Below are positions 23,337-36,642 of a stretch of DNA of 64,000 bases, piece by piece. Numbering within the stretch: position 1 is the first letter of the stretch; every line of letters begins with the position of its first letter. Source of the stretch: Leucocoprinus leucothites (lineage: Eukaryota; Basidiomycota; Agaricomycetes; Agaricales; Agaricaceae); contig JAACJO010000008.1 in NCBI GenBank assembly GCA_013368445.1, positions 1,860,001-1,924,000 on the forward strand, written 5' to 3'. The position numbers and the translations under genes are program-made. The notes beneath the pieces are model-generated. The model was given only the letters and a program-made list of their open reading frames with translations. It ran no database searches and was not told where the DNA came from.

Positions 23337-26300
23337 TCGGACAAAGGCCTTGGTCTAGACTTGAGACGTGAGAGAAAGAGGGGTGGTCGACCTGAAGGGT
23401 AGATGGATGGAAAGGAAAAGGGAGATGAGGAGCGAGGAAACCTCACTACACTTAGTGTGTGAACGCCAGCAAATTCAAAAAAGGACAGAATGACTAGTGG
23501 GTGGGTGTTGGGTGGCCCAGTGAAAAGAACGAGTGAAAGAGCAGAGGACGGTCAGAACGGAAGCTACAGCCGAATGTTAGCGTGTGGTCCTGTTGACTAC
23601 AAAGCTTAGCCTAGCCAAGGTTAGTGACCGAAGGAGACGAGTGCATGATCAATCCCCTATTTACACATATGTCAGGCATCTGCATGTGAGCCTTGAGGCG
23701 GTGAGAAAAAGATGCAAGGGTCAGGCGTTTCCATTTGTTTTGATCTGTGTCGCTGTGCTTTTACCAGAACAGGTCATGAGTCCCCCAGCCTTCGGACTCA
23801 TGAGCATATGAATTTGTGGGGTAGAGCGCATGTGCCACAAAGCGAACGTTGCTGTCATAAATAGACTCATTTGGATTCTTCGAGAGTGGATTAAAAGGGG
23901 GGGTTTTGGGTTGGTCTGAAAGAGTTAAAGATCGTCGGTTGGGCAGTGGTGGTGGTGATGGCGTCGGGCATGTTCCGGTTTCCGGATGATGACGGTTGAA
24001 CTTGGTAATATGAGACGGGGTTAGTGGACCGTCCCCCCGAGTCGCACAAGTACCGAGTATTTCAGCAGGGTTCGTGAGCGCAGAGTCGGGCTTTGACTGT
24101 ATCCCAAGGGAGTACATGTTGTGCTCCGATACCGAGGCATAATTGATCGAGAGGCTGATGAGTCCCCTCTTCATTCAAAAACCCTTTGTCGACATCCGAT
24201 TAGCTCTCGCGGAGTCCAAACTGAATGGTTAAGCTGACTAACCTATACATTGTCGTTCGGTCTGGGAGTCAGCTAGTGTTAGGCGCTTATATCACATACA
24301 CTCTTGGTGGAGCGCGTACCTTTCAATATTGAGTGCGAAAAAAACAGCACATTCAGACCTAGTAAAGCGCCATCAATGAAAAGCTGAATGTCAAGCACTA
24401 GCAGTAGACCAGTAGTAGCTCAACGCCCAAACGTTCAAACGTTCAATTCTAGTTGGCAGGTTGCCGTGTAACGACAGTCGAGTCGGCGTACGCTAAGAAT
24501 TTATGATCTCATGTCATTGAAAAACCCACCACTCATATTCTTCGACCTCGTGTTCGTGGCGACAGGTATCATGTTGCCGTTGTTGTTGCAATGACACTTA
24601 AGCTCGAGGTCGCCGAGGGACAGGCCGTGTCGGCTTGAGATAATGTTTTTATTTTTAGGTCGATGGTAATGTGGTAGTAAGTAGTAGGCTTCCGCTTCTC
24701 TGTCAGTTGTTCCAGTTAGTTTGTTCTAGTGGGCTGTCTGATAAGACATATGTAATTGTGGTGGGGGGATGAACTTTATGTAAAAGATGTGCTTGAGTCG
24801 AAGGTTGGATTGTTGGAGGGATTAATTTGTGGTGAAGCGTCCGTAAGAAAGACGCCTACCGATGCCAACTCCCGGCCCAGACTCGGATACCTACCGAGTA
24901 CCAATTTAACGGCCCAAGGTCCACTGGGTATAATTGGCCAATACAAACAATGACGATGAAACACGATGCTTTGTTTCTTAGTGAGTCTTGAGCCTTGGAA
25001 GGGGTTATGAGTCTTTGAGGCGCTCCGAAATGGAGACATTTGGACCTCATTCCGAGGTCCGTCACGGTATTTATTCGCAAGTACATTGGCATGTTCATCA
25101 TTGTTACATATATATATGTATGCGCATGTTGCGTATGTGGCGGAAAACGGGCGCCGGCGTGTTCGCGATTGCTGGGAATTGCCGTTCGAGTTAAGGCTCA
25201 TGTCACGCCAGTGGTCCTTTGTGTTCATTTATAGTGTATGCATGTAGTACCACGTATCTGCCAGTGAGAGTGCGAGAGTCACGGTACCTGGGCTCGTATG
25301 AGAATTAGAAGGTAGAGGCCTGCGAGTGGCTCGGATGTACTCCAAGGTAGGCTGACTCATTACATGTTTTTTTATGCGTAATGAGAAAAGCTTCAGGCCT
25401 CTTGATCAATCTGATCTGCCATCGGAAGAATACTTGTGTCTGATATGTGATCGATCGATAGTCCGAAAGAGAGTGATAGAGATCGCCGAGAGACTTAATA
25501 CTTTTCTGCATTGAGGCGTTAAATGCCTTCCCCCCCTCTCTGTTTACTTGACTTACTTAACATGGGCTTGATTTGCCCAGGGTTGAGTGGGACTGTAAAT
25601 GTGGCGGAAGCGGAGGTATTTGTCTACTTTGGCTTTCAGCCTCAAGCTTTCCGAGTCTTTGGGCCTGGTGTGGGTGTGCTGTGGACCCCTTTCTTTCCGG
25701 CCATTATGTTCGGATGTTCCGGATTGGGGTGATTGAGTTGGTGTTCTGTTTACCGCGAGGTATGGTACGTGACGTGTGTTGGATTTAACGTTTGAGTCAA
25801 GTTGTGGTACGTGTTTAATACACACTGTGGTGGTGTAGCAGGCTTCTTTCGAGATAGTTGATTACTGTTATTAGGTAGTCATTGCAGCGCGGTGTGGAAT
25901 GGCCATTGGTGGCTAATGGCTTGACGGTGGTGGTACACAGGTGTCGTACTACATAGTACACATGTCTTGAATTAGTCAATAGTCGAACCCAACCGTTCAG
26001 CGTACATAAACCCCCCAGATCCGTTCACCATCCGGGTATCAAAAAATCCAACCAACCGCTTAAGTTATGGGCTAACAAAGCGAACCGATAATACACCGGT
26101 TTTTTTCATTTATCAAAAACCACGATGATGATGAGGTGTACTGCACTTAACCGGAATGAAGCACTTTTGAGCAAGTCTGTTCTCGGCAAGAAGCAAGTTA
26201 TCAAAATGGTTCTTCCACTAGATGCAGGAGTTGATGAGACAGGAGGATGATCGATGAGAATGTTGATCCCAAACCCGGCAAGCCAGGCAAAAGTATAAGT

Positions 26301-27013
26301 ATAAGAAAAAAGTATATTTATATATATATAACCTCGGCACAACGGAGGAGACGGAGCATCCCTGAAAAGCGGGCGCGCGCTCTGGGCAACAGAGAACATA
26401 TCGTATCGTAGTATATTTTGGGCTCTCTGGATTTATTTTTTTCTCCGGAATAACGTTTGACAGATTATGAAGGTTCCAATCTGCCATGATCTGATCACTG
26501 TTTTCTCCCATCTTCCTTTTTCCTGAGCTGAGAACACACATACACTGTTGGATTTTAATCTTTTGAGGAATCGTATCATCATGATATATGACGTCCTAGT
26601 TGACGAGGAAGAGTTGCTGATATCCCTTGACATCGGTGTATGCATGAGTCTATAATAAGAGGGCCCTATGCGAGGTCGCGAAGGGGGGGACATGACAATC
26701 GGTTATGAGGCCAAGAGTGACCAAAAACATATGGCATGTCGCATATTAATGAACCAACAAATAGTAGTCTGCATAATTGAGGCGGGAATGAGAGGCTAAA
26801 ACGATAAAGGCCGTGTTGTCCGGTTAGGCGCAAAACGCAATGAAACCAAAGGCGGAATTTGGATTGACAGGTACGCATGTGACTATGTGTGGATGGCAGT
26901 GTGTGACATGGTGTGACAATTTGGGCTTGAGGCAGGGAGAGAGTTGTCGACAGTCTCCATCCATCCACCCAAGACCACACCCACAGCATCGCAGCGAGCA
27001 GCCAGTATCCACC
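23337..27013. other. 3.7-kb region without a recognised gene
   Basis: This is the 5' flank of both the CFEM gene (minus) and the G-alpha gene (plus). Open frames of up to 150 codons occur on the minus strand (23761-24174, 24776-25228), but they lack domains, plausible introns or bias typical of coding DNA. Short TA runs lie at 25110-25121 and 26319-26330. It may contain divergent promoters and long 5' leaders. Confidence 0.5.
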
Positions 27014-28544
27014 ATGGGTGCCTGCATATCCAAGGGTGACCAGCAGAGTAGACTCCGCTCAGAGGAGATCGACCGCTCGCTTGACGAGGATAACAAGCGT
27101 CTCAAGCGCGAGTGCAAGATTCTTCTACTTGGTGAGCACAGGCCAGTTGCAAGTAGATTGCTTTGTGTTAATGCTTTATTGTAAGGCTCGGGAGAGTCGG
27201 GGAAGAGTACTATTGTGAAGCAGATGAAGATTATCCATCAGGGAGGGTTCACGACGGACCAGCTCCTCGAGTACCGCCCCATCATCTGCCGCAATGTCGT
27301 TGAATGTGCCCGCTCAGTCGTCATCTACATGCGCAAGACAGGCATAGAGTGCCAGGAAATCACAAACAGGGTGACTATTCTGCATGGTTCACTACTTCGT
27401 TGACTGACTTTTGTGGTTGCTGTAAACTCAGCCTCTCATGGAAAAGATTCTCGACTACAACCCAGAATCTTACGGCGGATTCGATGTTCACTTTTCTCCA
27501 GACATTGCTGAAGCTATACACCAATTCCTCAAGGACCCCATTGTACCAAGAGTGATCGAGGATCATATGAGCGAGTTTTACCTCATGGACTCGGCAGAAT
27601 AGTGAGCACGCCATTACTCCTCCCCTTCGCCTCATGCTCGGCGCTGACATTTCATACGTGAACAGCTTTTTCAACAACGTCCTTCGCATAGGTGCTCCTG
27701 GCTATGTGCCGACAGAAACAGATGTGCTGCGCGCTCGTCAAAAGAGCGTCGGCATCACAGAAACACGATTCAGCATGGGCCAGCTTTCGTACGTCTGGCA
27801 GGAGTGCCTCCCTCACTTGAAACAACCCTCGCTGACCCAGCTATTGCGGATCACCAGGATACACATGTTTGATGTTGGAGGTCAACGCTCAGAGCGCAAA
27901 AAGTGGATTCATTGTTTTGAATCAGTAACCTCAATCATCTTCTGCACCGCCCTCAGCGAGTATGATCAGGATCTCCTCGAATACAAATCACAAGTGAGCC
28001 CGTCTATCACTTGACTCTCCCGGCCTTGTAGCTCACCGTGGGTTTTGCTACTTTAGAATCGAATGCGGGAATCTCTGGTGTTGTTCGAGTCTGTGATCAA
28101 CTCGCGATGGTTTATCCGAACATCCATTATCCTATTCCTGAACAAAATCGACGTGTTCAAGACTAAACTTCCCAAGGTATGTCCTGTGCCCCGGCAGAAA
28201 ACAACGTCGCCACACACTGCCATTGCCCTTGGCTACCTGCTGACGTAATATCCCCTGATGACAGGTCCCACTGGCAAAGTTCTTTGAAGAGTATACGGGC
28301 GGCACGGATGTCAACAAGGCTGCCAAATATATCCTCTGGAAGTTTATGCAGGCCAATCGCGCGCGGCTGAGTGTATATCCTCAGTGAGTTATCCTTTTGC
28401 GTGTGCGCCACTCCGAGGACGTCGAATACTAATCTGGATATTAGTCTGACGCAGGCAACCGATACGACAAACATCCGACTTGTATTTGCCGCTGTAAAGG
28501 AAACGATATTGCAGAATGCGTTAAAAGATTCTGGAATTCTATAA
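27014..28544 (+). CDS. Heterotrimeric G-protein alpha subunit
   Basis: Eight exons: 27014-27131, 27186-27370, 27432-27601, 27666-27788, 27858-27993, 28057-28176, 28265-28383 and 28445-28544 (356 aa, normal for the family). MGACIS at the start offers sites for N-myristoylation (Gly2) and palmitoylation (Cys4), placing it at the plasma membrane. The P-loop reads GSGESGKS (about 40-47). The catalytic Arg is about residue 182 in VLRARQKS. Switch II is [12 protein letters not shown] with Gln208, G4 is NKID (273-276) and G5 is TQATDT. The protein ends DSGIL, without the Cys that pertussis toxin modifies. It relays signals from seven-helix receptors, in fungi usually for nutrients or pheromones. The 69-bp fourth intron is open in frame, so its removal was decided by the canonical [10 protein letters not shown] junction. 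Confidence 0.93.
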
Positions 28545-31500
28545 CCACTCACGCATATGCACACGCATCATAGAGATCACTGTTTTCTTCCTCTCGTGAG
28601 TCTTTCCCTCTCCCAAGATCAAAAGCGCCCATTTTACTCAGATCAACTGCATCAGGATGTTTCTATCATCAACTCCTCCCCCCCACCCAGTACCTCCATA
28701 TATGCGACCTTTTTTCTCCCTTTCTTCTCGTTGTCTGTTGCATCTCTCTATCTATCATCATGGTTTCCATCTCTTTTGCATGCTGCATCTCTTTTTTTTC
28801 CCTTCACTACTACTACCATATCACTGATACATCCCCCCCTTCCCTCTTTACCTCATCTTTCGTCGTAATTCCTTTAGCCCACCTACCCGCCGAGGCCTGT
28901 CATTGCTCCCATCAACCCGCCTACTCCCGCTCATTCATCTCACACTACACCACTTCTTTGCTCAATCACTCATTCGCTCATTCGCACGGGTCGAATTTTA
29001 ACGCCCGGAGAAGAAGAAGAAGGGCTCTCGGATGTTGATGCCACAAGCACAACCCTTTGTTCGTTATCACGAAGACACGTCAACTGTCCCTCTCTCTTTT
29101 TCCCTCCCTCTCACCGGCTTCCGACTTCCGCCATTCGACGTTGACGTTTGTGCGTGTAATCGTTCCGCCGTCGCCAAGCGCGAGCCTTTTGAATACGCAC
29201 GTTTGTTGAAACGGGCGTGAGGTCGGGCCGCTTTGTCTCCCTCCCTTCCCTGTGTGTTTGTCGAGGGCGTGCATGCTTGATCTTTACTCGCCGGCGCCCG
29301 TCCTTGCCGAAACGCGCTCGTTCCCTTGTTCTTTTTGTTGTCTCTTGTTTGGCTTTTGTGTATCAAGCTTGTATCATTGCAGCGGTTTAATGCGTTTTTT
29401 GCCTGTCATTTTCGTTTGCATTTCGTCTCTGGTGGGATTTGTTGCGTTTACAGGTTGATTACTACCTCCCTCCTCTCTCCCCTCATTCTGTTGGATGTTG
29501 ACTATAACTCCCCTCCTTGCGATATCCGATTTTCTTATGCGTTAATTTGGTTGCTATATATATATATTCTTTTTTTCGATTGTTGATTTTTTGGACGTAC
29601 CTACGAACTTCGCAGCAAGTAGTATATATGGAATATTCACTCACTCTCCCTTTTTTCCCCTCTTCCATCCCCTTCTCCCCCCTTGTTTTTTTCGATTTCG
29701 CTGTTATTTTTGTTGAATGTGTACTTTTAGGTAGCTACATAAAAGACGTGAAAGTCGGAGTCCTCTTTTCTTTTATTTACGAAAAGCCTCTCTCGCTCTA
29801 CCCTCTCTCTATATCTCTCCCCCTGTCTCTGTCTGTCTCTCCTCTGTGTTTAGGTTTTATCTTTTTTTTTTTGCAATGAAATGTTATGATGGTTTGCCTA
29901 TTTTGGTGGTTTGTGATGGTGCATCTCGGATGTTCGGATGTTCGGATGTAAGGTGGCGGCAATCCGGCCTGGGTTTAACAGCACTGTACCCGGACAGGAA
30001 GCTGTTTAGATCCGAGTCGGGAGACGGTGGCATATTCGGTGGCGGCATGCCTACCTACCTTACAGTACTGCTTACTTCAAGAAAAGGCCGGGAAGCTTGA
30101 GTTGATGTCATACAAAGCAGCTTTTTTTTTCTGAATTGGAGGGATGTGGTTGTTCCTGGCAAAGAAAATCTGTTGGGCCTGGTCCTGGTTCAGGGTATTG
30201 AACGGCGTGATTCAATTCAATTCAATGAAGAGAAGCTAAGGGTAGTAAGTGTTGAAGTGAATTGGATCGGCGGATCACTGGAGGTATGGGTTTTTTTTGT
30301 ATGTAGTTCATTGTCATGTCGATAAAGCTAGAACTTAGAAGGAAGGAAGGAGGATTCTGGGAAAAATTTGAGTTTGGGAGGGGGGGGGTGAGTCATGCCG
30401 GGGTGTGTGAGTTGTGTTATGGGCTTTGAGGCAGATTAGGTGGGCGAGGAGAAGGGAGGAGAAGGATTGGGATTGTCGTGCGTGTTAACCGGTATAGTGG
30501 GAAGGAAGAGTGAGTGTTATATTTGAGTAGAGTGATTTGCTAGAAGTGCTTCTATGTCGTGGATTTTGAGGTGATACTTGTGTGACATGTGAATGAGCAC
30601 TTAGCAATTTGAATTCTGGTGAGCCAAATTCACCTCGGAAGTGAGTTACCCTGAGGCCATTGAGCCTTTTGTCCATGCAACTCGAGTAGCAGAATAAATT
30701 CACAGAGAGAACAGTGTCGATACTTACTACTAGGCGGTTTTATGACCTTTGCTCTCTCATCCCTAGTTACTACTACTAAGCGAGACAGCTGCCATTTGGG
30801 ATCGTCCTGATTGATCACTGTCATTGTCAATTTTTCTTTGCCGAGAGACAATTTTGAGAGTTAATCTAAAGTCTGAACGGTTGTCAATAGTCAAAAACTT
30901 CCTTTTTTACTACCCAAGTTCTTAGTACATACCAAACTTATCTTGGAGCATCATGGTGCAACATGAAGGGGTTAGCCCACGCATGACATATGTAGTACGT
31001 ACATAATGACATTCGAGTTGAGGTATACATAAGTCTGTGGCTACTACTGGCTACAGTAGTACCATGCGTGACAAAACCTTTTTCGAAAACATATGGACGA
31101 TGAGCAGTGATGTTAGGGTAGTCATCGAGGGGCTGGAGGCTGGCGCCACATTATTGAAGTCTGAACGTCTGTCTGTAGTCAAACTATCCGGATCTTAATG
31201 GGACATCATCCACGAAGGTGCGCCGTTCTATTTGCCTGACATGTGAATGAATGACTCCTTCTCTGTCATTGTCAATGAGTTCTTTCGAGTGTGTGTTTGT
31301 CGAGAGGCGTTCGGTGAAAATGCTTCGTGCGCCGATATGAAGTTATTGTTGGGCAGGATATCTCGGGGGTAAAGGGGAAACTTGGTTGAAGTTGTTAAGG
31401 ATGTTGGCTTGATTTGACGTTTGTATCGTAAGTTGATGCCGCTAGACCGAGAGTCTCGGTGTACGGGAGTCACAGTGAATTCTCGACTGCTCCTTTTAAG

Positions 31501-33415
31501 AAGAGAAGATAATCGGGAGCTTAGAACGACACTTCGGTACTGAGAATAAGCCCTTGAGGTGTTGTCAATGGACAAACATTTGCAATCTTGTATGTTCGTT
31601 TTCACCACCCGGGCGATCAGCACTGCGAGCACCGGACGAGATAAATAAGCTATTTTTTTCTCCTACTCATCACGGGAGCTTCATTCCATCAATGCTGTTG
31701 GATTGTCCACTGGCATGAGTGCCCCTTTTTCATTTCCAATAATGGTCAAATAGTATTTTGGCTGCATCCGAGAGAGAGACCGCCATTGCGTTATGAAAGG
31801 CAGCCGCGTTCCCAAATTTGCCCAATTTCCGGTTTGTGGTCGCTAGTCGAGAAATATCTCGGCTATAACTGACTCGACAAGTCGAAATTGCGGCACACCC
31901 ATGCCAGCGTTGAATATTTCAGGAAGCAAGCCATGGATGGATTATGAATTAGTCCTCAAAGGATGAATATCTAACAGATTTACAATCTTACTGATCCAAT
32001 CATTCCAAAAGTATATTTTTATCGCAAGACAGTTCAACGCGCAACTCTGGAAATACCATAGCACGTGTTTCCACCTGTGAGGTCGATATAAGCGGTCAAA
32101 CAAGCCGCGTCAGATGAAATGGGTATGTATTTCGGAGCTGAACTCTTCCTGAATGGCAGCGAAGCGAAATTCTGACATAGGACAGGCACCCGGTGACCTT
32201 AACCCGATAGCTGTTTAGGGATGATATAGATAGAGCAAGGATAAAACATATAGCGAACCCCGAAGTGTTCGGTTATCAGATCAACTGGTAGCCTTATCTC
32301 TTCAACCGACGGTCCCCATGAAGATAGGAATGTCTACCAGGCGGCGAATTCAGCGGAGATGTCTTGTTCTTAATACTTTGAGGGCTTGCCAACATCGCTG
32401 CTGTGAATACATAACCGTTAGGTTTTGTTCTGCGAACTCTTGAACGAGTGCCAGGCCTGGAAACTTAGCCACGACAATTATTGCTCGATTAAAACGATGC
32501 CTACGCCTCGATTTGCACCAGTGACCAACTAAACTGTCAGTGAGTGCATGATGCGTGTTAGATTGATGATTTAAATCCATCCAATGATTCTAGCTTTTAG
32601 ATACCAAAAAATCCTGCTTGCTGCAGGAAGAATCAAGATGTAACGCGACCCTAAAAGGTTTTCCAAGATTGGTATATCTAGTCGATTGATATCATCGGGA
32701 ACACACCTTGGAGATATGGCGCGTTCTACTGGCATGTCTCCGACTCTATTGCACTACTGCGCAGGATTCTGATCAATGATGAAGATAGTCATAGGGACGA
32801 CGTCAGATGAACGAAGGTAGCCTATTGACCTTACATTCCAAGGCAGTGACAAGCACTGGATTCATTCTAAGCTCATCTGCGCGAGTCGCATTAGTAAGTG
32901 CTAGTTCACATTCTCGCTGGGGATTCAACGAGCTATGCTTGTCAAATCTCCATTAGGGCCTGAAAGGCTAAAGCTCATCAAAACATGAGTTTGAACTCCT
33001 GATTCAACCCCACTTTGAGTTGTCACCTCACGTTCTCCCCTGAACCATTTTGCGTATTCCGTGAAACCTAGTTCTCGAAGGCACTATAATTGTCTATCGA
33101 CATGCAGTCCTTGTCATCCTTCTTCAGTCATCCATCACAGGTTTGCTTCTCTGGCACGGCGTTCCGAAGTAGCGGGTCCCTTGGTCAAGCGAAACCTGAT
33201 TTCTTGATATCCGAAGCGGATTCGCGACTCCCTCATGGATCAATTTTTTCACTGCCTTCAATTATTCTACATAGAAACACGTTCTAATTTCCAGTTTCGT
33301 TTTCTCGCGACATCGTCGCTAGCCTAATACTGATCAGTCACTTGGAAAATTTATCAAATAAATCAACTTGAAGAGATCTATCAAGTCCTCATTTTTTTGC
33401 GCCTGTTAGCGGTTT
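28545..33415. other. 4.9-kb region without a recognised gene
   Basis: 28560-29870 is strongly pyrimidine-rich on the plus strand, with CT and TCTG runs near 29800. From about 30100 on the sequence is of mixed composition with many stops. Two short stretches resemble each other (around 30580-30890 and 31165-31300). Nothing in either strand could be assigned to a family. Confidence 0.5.
29780..29853. repeat. CT/TCTG-rich low-complexity tract
   Basis: A run made of CTCT, CCCT and TCTG steps at the end of a 1.3-kb pyrimidine-rich stretch. It is simple sequence and not coding. Confidence 0.7.
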
Positions 33416-36400
33416 TCAGGACCTGGGTGTACGTCCACCAAGTTCGGTGTAAAGTACATCATTCTCCGTGTCCTTCCCTCTTCGCTCCTTCTTGAAGTAA
33501 TTTGAGATGAGGAACGCAACGTCTATTGAGGTACACAAGTCAGGTCCCGTCAATTCCACAGGAATGTCAACAATCCACTTACCAAGGCTTTGCTCGAAGT
33601 TGAGTCGGGGGTCACAGAAGGACTAGCGTAATCATACATGAGCATACGGCACGGCACGGCGCAAATTTAGTGAAATGCAGCATACGTACCTGATACCTTA
33701 GACCAAGCTGCTCCTCGCTCAATTCCATACTCCCACCCAAACACTCTGTCACACTGAACCCCTCATCATTCAGCTCCCCAGTAAACTCCAAACTGACACC
33801 ACCAAGCCTCGAATCACATGCAGCATGAATTCTCAAACAAGCCGTCAATTCATCAATAATAGTACCAAAGTGGCGTGTTTTGAGTCCAGTGGACGATGTG
33901 AGAGTACTACCAGATTGAATGCCAATGTGTTAGTTTAGCTCAGAGATCCCCAGCCAGATCCAATAGAGAGGAAAGAGTAAAGCGGTGACGGGGACGGAGA
34001 GAAGAGCAACGTAAAGAAGGTGAAGGTAATTGATATGAAAGGGGCAAGCCAGGGAGAGGAAGGTCCAGAAGTCCAGAACCAGACGAAACGAGAAGGAATC
34101 CAAAAGATCGAGGCGGAGGCTGGTAGGATACGACGGTACGGCCATGGCACTAAGGAAGTATCCTCCGAGGGTGAAACGTAGACGTTCACACCAGAAGTCG
34201 AATTTCCCCTCAAGAAAGCTCAACTCGACAGCCCGTAAGCGTGTCAGATTGGCTCTGGCTCTAACTAGGGCGTTCCAGGCGTGCCGTAGTCAAGCAACAT
34301 ATCAAATCGAAGAACTCGGACATAAATCAAATAAAGGCTCTCGCCCTATGAGGCGATCAAAAGTATAGCCGATAGTGCTTACTTTCCGTGCATTGGGTCG
34401 CATACCCAGGCAACAGGATGGCCTGACGCTTTGACAGCGCCGATATGTCCGGCGAGGTGATTATCGATCTAAGGAGCCATTATCGACACCGTACCAAGCA
34501 TCAAAATAGTCGTATAACCATCAGCATAAAGCCAACGTCAACTAAGCACAGAAGTAAGGCTGACCTTGCCCGCACCATAACGGGTAATAAGTGACACTCT
34601 CCCAAACTCTTTGTCAGGATTTACAACTATCAAAACCGGGTCAATATACACACTTCAACAGCACACACGTTTGAGAGAGATACTGACTATCCAACAGCCG
34701 TACAAGCTCCTCATTCTCCATTGAAGGTCCAACTTTGATCCCAATCGGGTTCCTGATACCCCGGAAATACTCAACATGCGCTCCGGTAAGCGATCTTGTA
34801 CGGTCACCAATCCACAGGAAATGAGCCGCGGTGTTATAGTAAGCCTTGCGTGCAGTCGGCTTTTCGGAGGATGTAGACGAAGGAACAGCAAACTCGCGTG
34901 TGAGTGCTTCCTCATAGTTGAGCATCAACCCCTCGTGACTGCATTAAACCGGATGGATAGACGGATGATCGTGATGGTTGAAACGGGAACGGACATTTCA
35001 ACGATAGACCGCGGGAAGAGATGCATCGGTAATAGCACGGAAAGCGAGGGCCGTAGCGTCGTTGGGAGGGATTTGGAGAATGCGATTCAGATGGTGGATG
35101 TGGCAAGGAAGGCAATCCCATGAAGGAGAGTATGAATGGACGCGAGGGGTGCAAAGCATAGGATTAGGCATATGCATATGCATACGAAGCGAGGGGGAGG
35201 AGTGAACGTTAGTTGTGAACCTCCTACATGCAACGAGGCGAATTCAGGATACAAGTATATCCGCACCTGGTGTAAAAATCAACTTCTCCGAGTGTTCCTC
35301 GTCCTCCACCCTTTTCGTATGGAGCACTACCAGACTCTACACCAATCGTCCTACTGAAGTCCAACGCATCTGATAAGCCTTCAACGATGCTTTCTAACTC
35401 GTGTCTGTGATGTATTGCAGAAGGGAATCAACTTCAACTCATGGTCATGAAGGAAATACGACAGATTGCGTCTGAGTTGTGCGTACCGAAGCGATGGCGA
35501 CCGGACGTGTGCAAGCGACCAATCGCGTGGATGATGCAGCGAGGCAAAGCCAGAGGTCAGAAGACCACGAAGGTAATTGAGAGTGGTAGTCGAATAAAAG
35601 TAGGCTCTGCGGGTGTTCGATATCGATGGTCAAGGGCAATGGGACAAGGTGGCAAATAAACGCGTGTACAGATTAGCTCGACTCCTCTAGTCTTTATACG
35701 TGAATTAACGAGTAAACAGTACCTGAGGAGACGGTCAGGGTCGGGTGTGCGGTCGTTGTGGTCGAGTCTGTTTGAGTATTAAGGCTCGCAGGGTCAATTT
35801 TAAGCGTCGCGGACGGGATTTCACGATGACTCACCCATTGACATTGTCACCTCTTTTAGGAGAAGCTTTCGTGAGCCGATCTGAGAATGTTGGGAACGAG
35901 GCGCAAAGAACTCACCTGAAGCTCAAAACTTCTTTATCCCCGATTTTTTCATAGTTGCTGCTCCGTGGCTTGGCGTATTGCCCTGCAATTCGACCGATAC
36001 GAACCTACCAGGGCCGATTAATCGAATGTGATAGTCTCAGGGTCTCAAATCAAGGACGCACGACAGGGAGACGAGCACCCCATATAAGGATCAATGAGAA
36101 AGAAAGGATAAGCCCAATTTTATGAGTAATGTTTTCCTATCGAACATGAGCATCTCAGTAACTTGAAGCCAAAAAGTTTTTGCGACATCGGCGTACATGC
36201 GTGCAGGCATCGAAGCTCTCAGCACAATCTCCGGCATGGAGGAGAAATGCTTCGTTGCGCTGTACTTGGGCGAGCTGATGGCGAAGTCGCTCGATCTGGA
36301 TGCGAAAGAAGGGGATGCATAGAGATATGGATGAGACGTGGCGGAGATCCGAGTAGCTTCAGGCTGAACACACCTCGGAGGGAGTGACCATTGGAGGCAA

Positions 36401-36642
36401 TGTTGCAATTTTAGACAGCACTCTACATCGTAAAGGGGCTTTAATGAATAGAACAAGGTACAGATGGGGAACTGCACCTTTCGAGATGCTGTTGATCAGG
36501 ATACGCAACATCCTAACAATACCCCTATCGGGTCAGTATTCTGCGTCCGTTTCGAGCTGGGGATTCGGATGCGAGGAGCACTCGGACTCACCTGGGCAAC
36601 TGGACGTGATTTCCAGGAAGATGGAATCCACTGGGCGTCCAT
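33416..36642 (-). CDS. Class II 3-deoxy-D-arabino-heptulosonate 7-phosphate synthase
   Basis: Sixteen minus-strand exons: 36642-36592, 36512-36478, 36422-36374, 36295-36197, 36136-36062, 36004-35916, 35852-35835, 35767-35723, 35606-35487, 35404-35267, 34938-34688, 34626-34565, 34468-34383, 33906-33690, 33622-33583 and 33522-33416 (493 aa). All phases match. The enzyme condenses phosphoenolpyruvate and erythrose 4-phosphate, the first step of the shikimate pathway. Visible motifs are the WIPSSWK start, GDCAESF (metal Cys about 69), [13 protein letters not shown] followed by [29 protein letters not shown] (His about 371), a Glu at about 413 and CDPRLN (Asp about 449); the four metal ligands are present. 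Two introns are long (about 330 and 475 bp) among others of about 45-125 bp. Confidence 0.92.

Noticed and set aside
23761..24174. Minus-strand 137-codon frame
   Set aside because: No domain, no coding-like composition and no plausible partner exons.
24776..25228. Minus-strand 150-codon frame
   Set aside because: Low-information protein without motifs; the same stretch is open in other frames too.
28557..29220. Several plus-strand frames in the pyrimidine-rich stretch
   Set aside because: They are rich in Ser, Leu, Pro and Phe simply because of CT-rich sequence and show no motif.
33930..34223. Hydrophobic minus-strand frame as a small membrane protein
   Set aside because: It lies wholly inside a DAHP synthase intron on the same strand and has no supporting motif; kept only as a remark on the long intron.
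36091..36477. Minus-strand 128-codon frame read as a gene
   Set aside because: It is the wrong frame through exons of the DAHP synthase; the spliced frame shows the family motifs.
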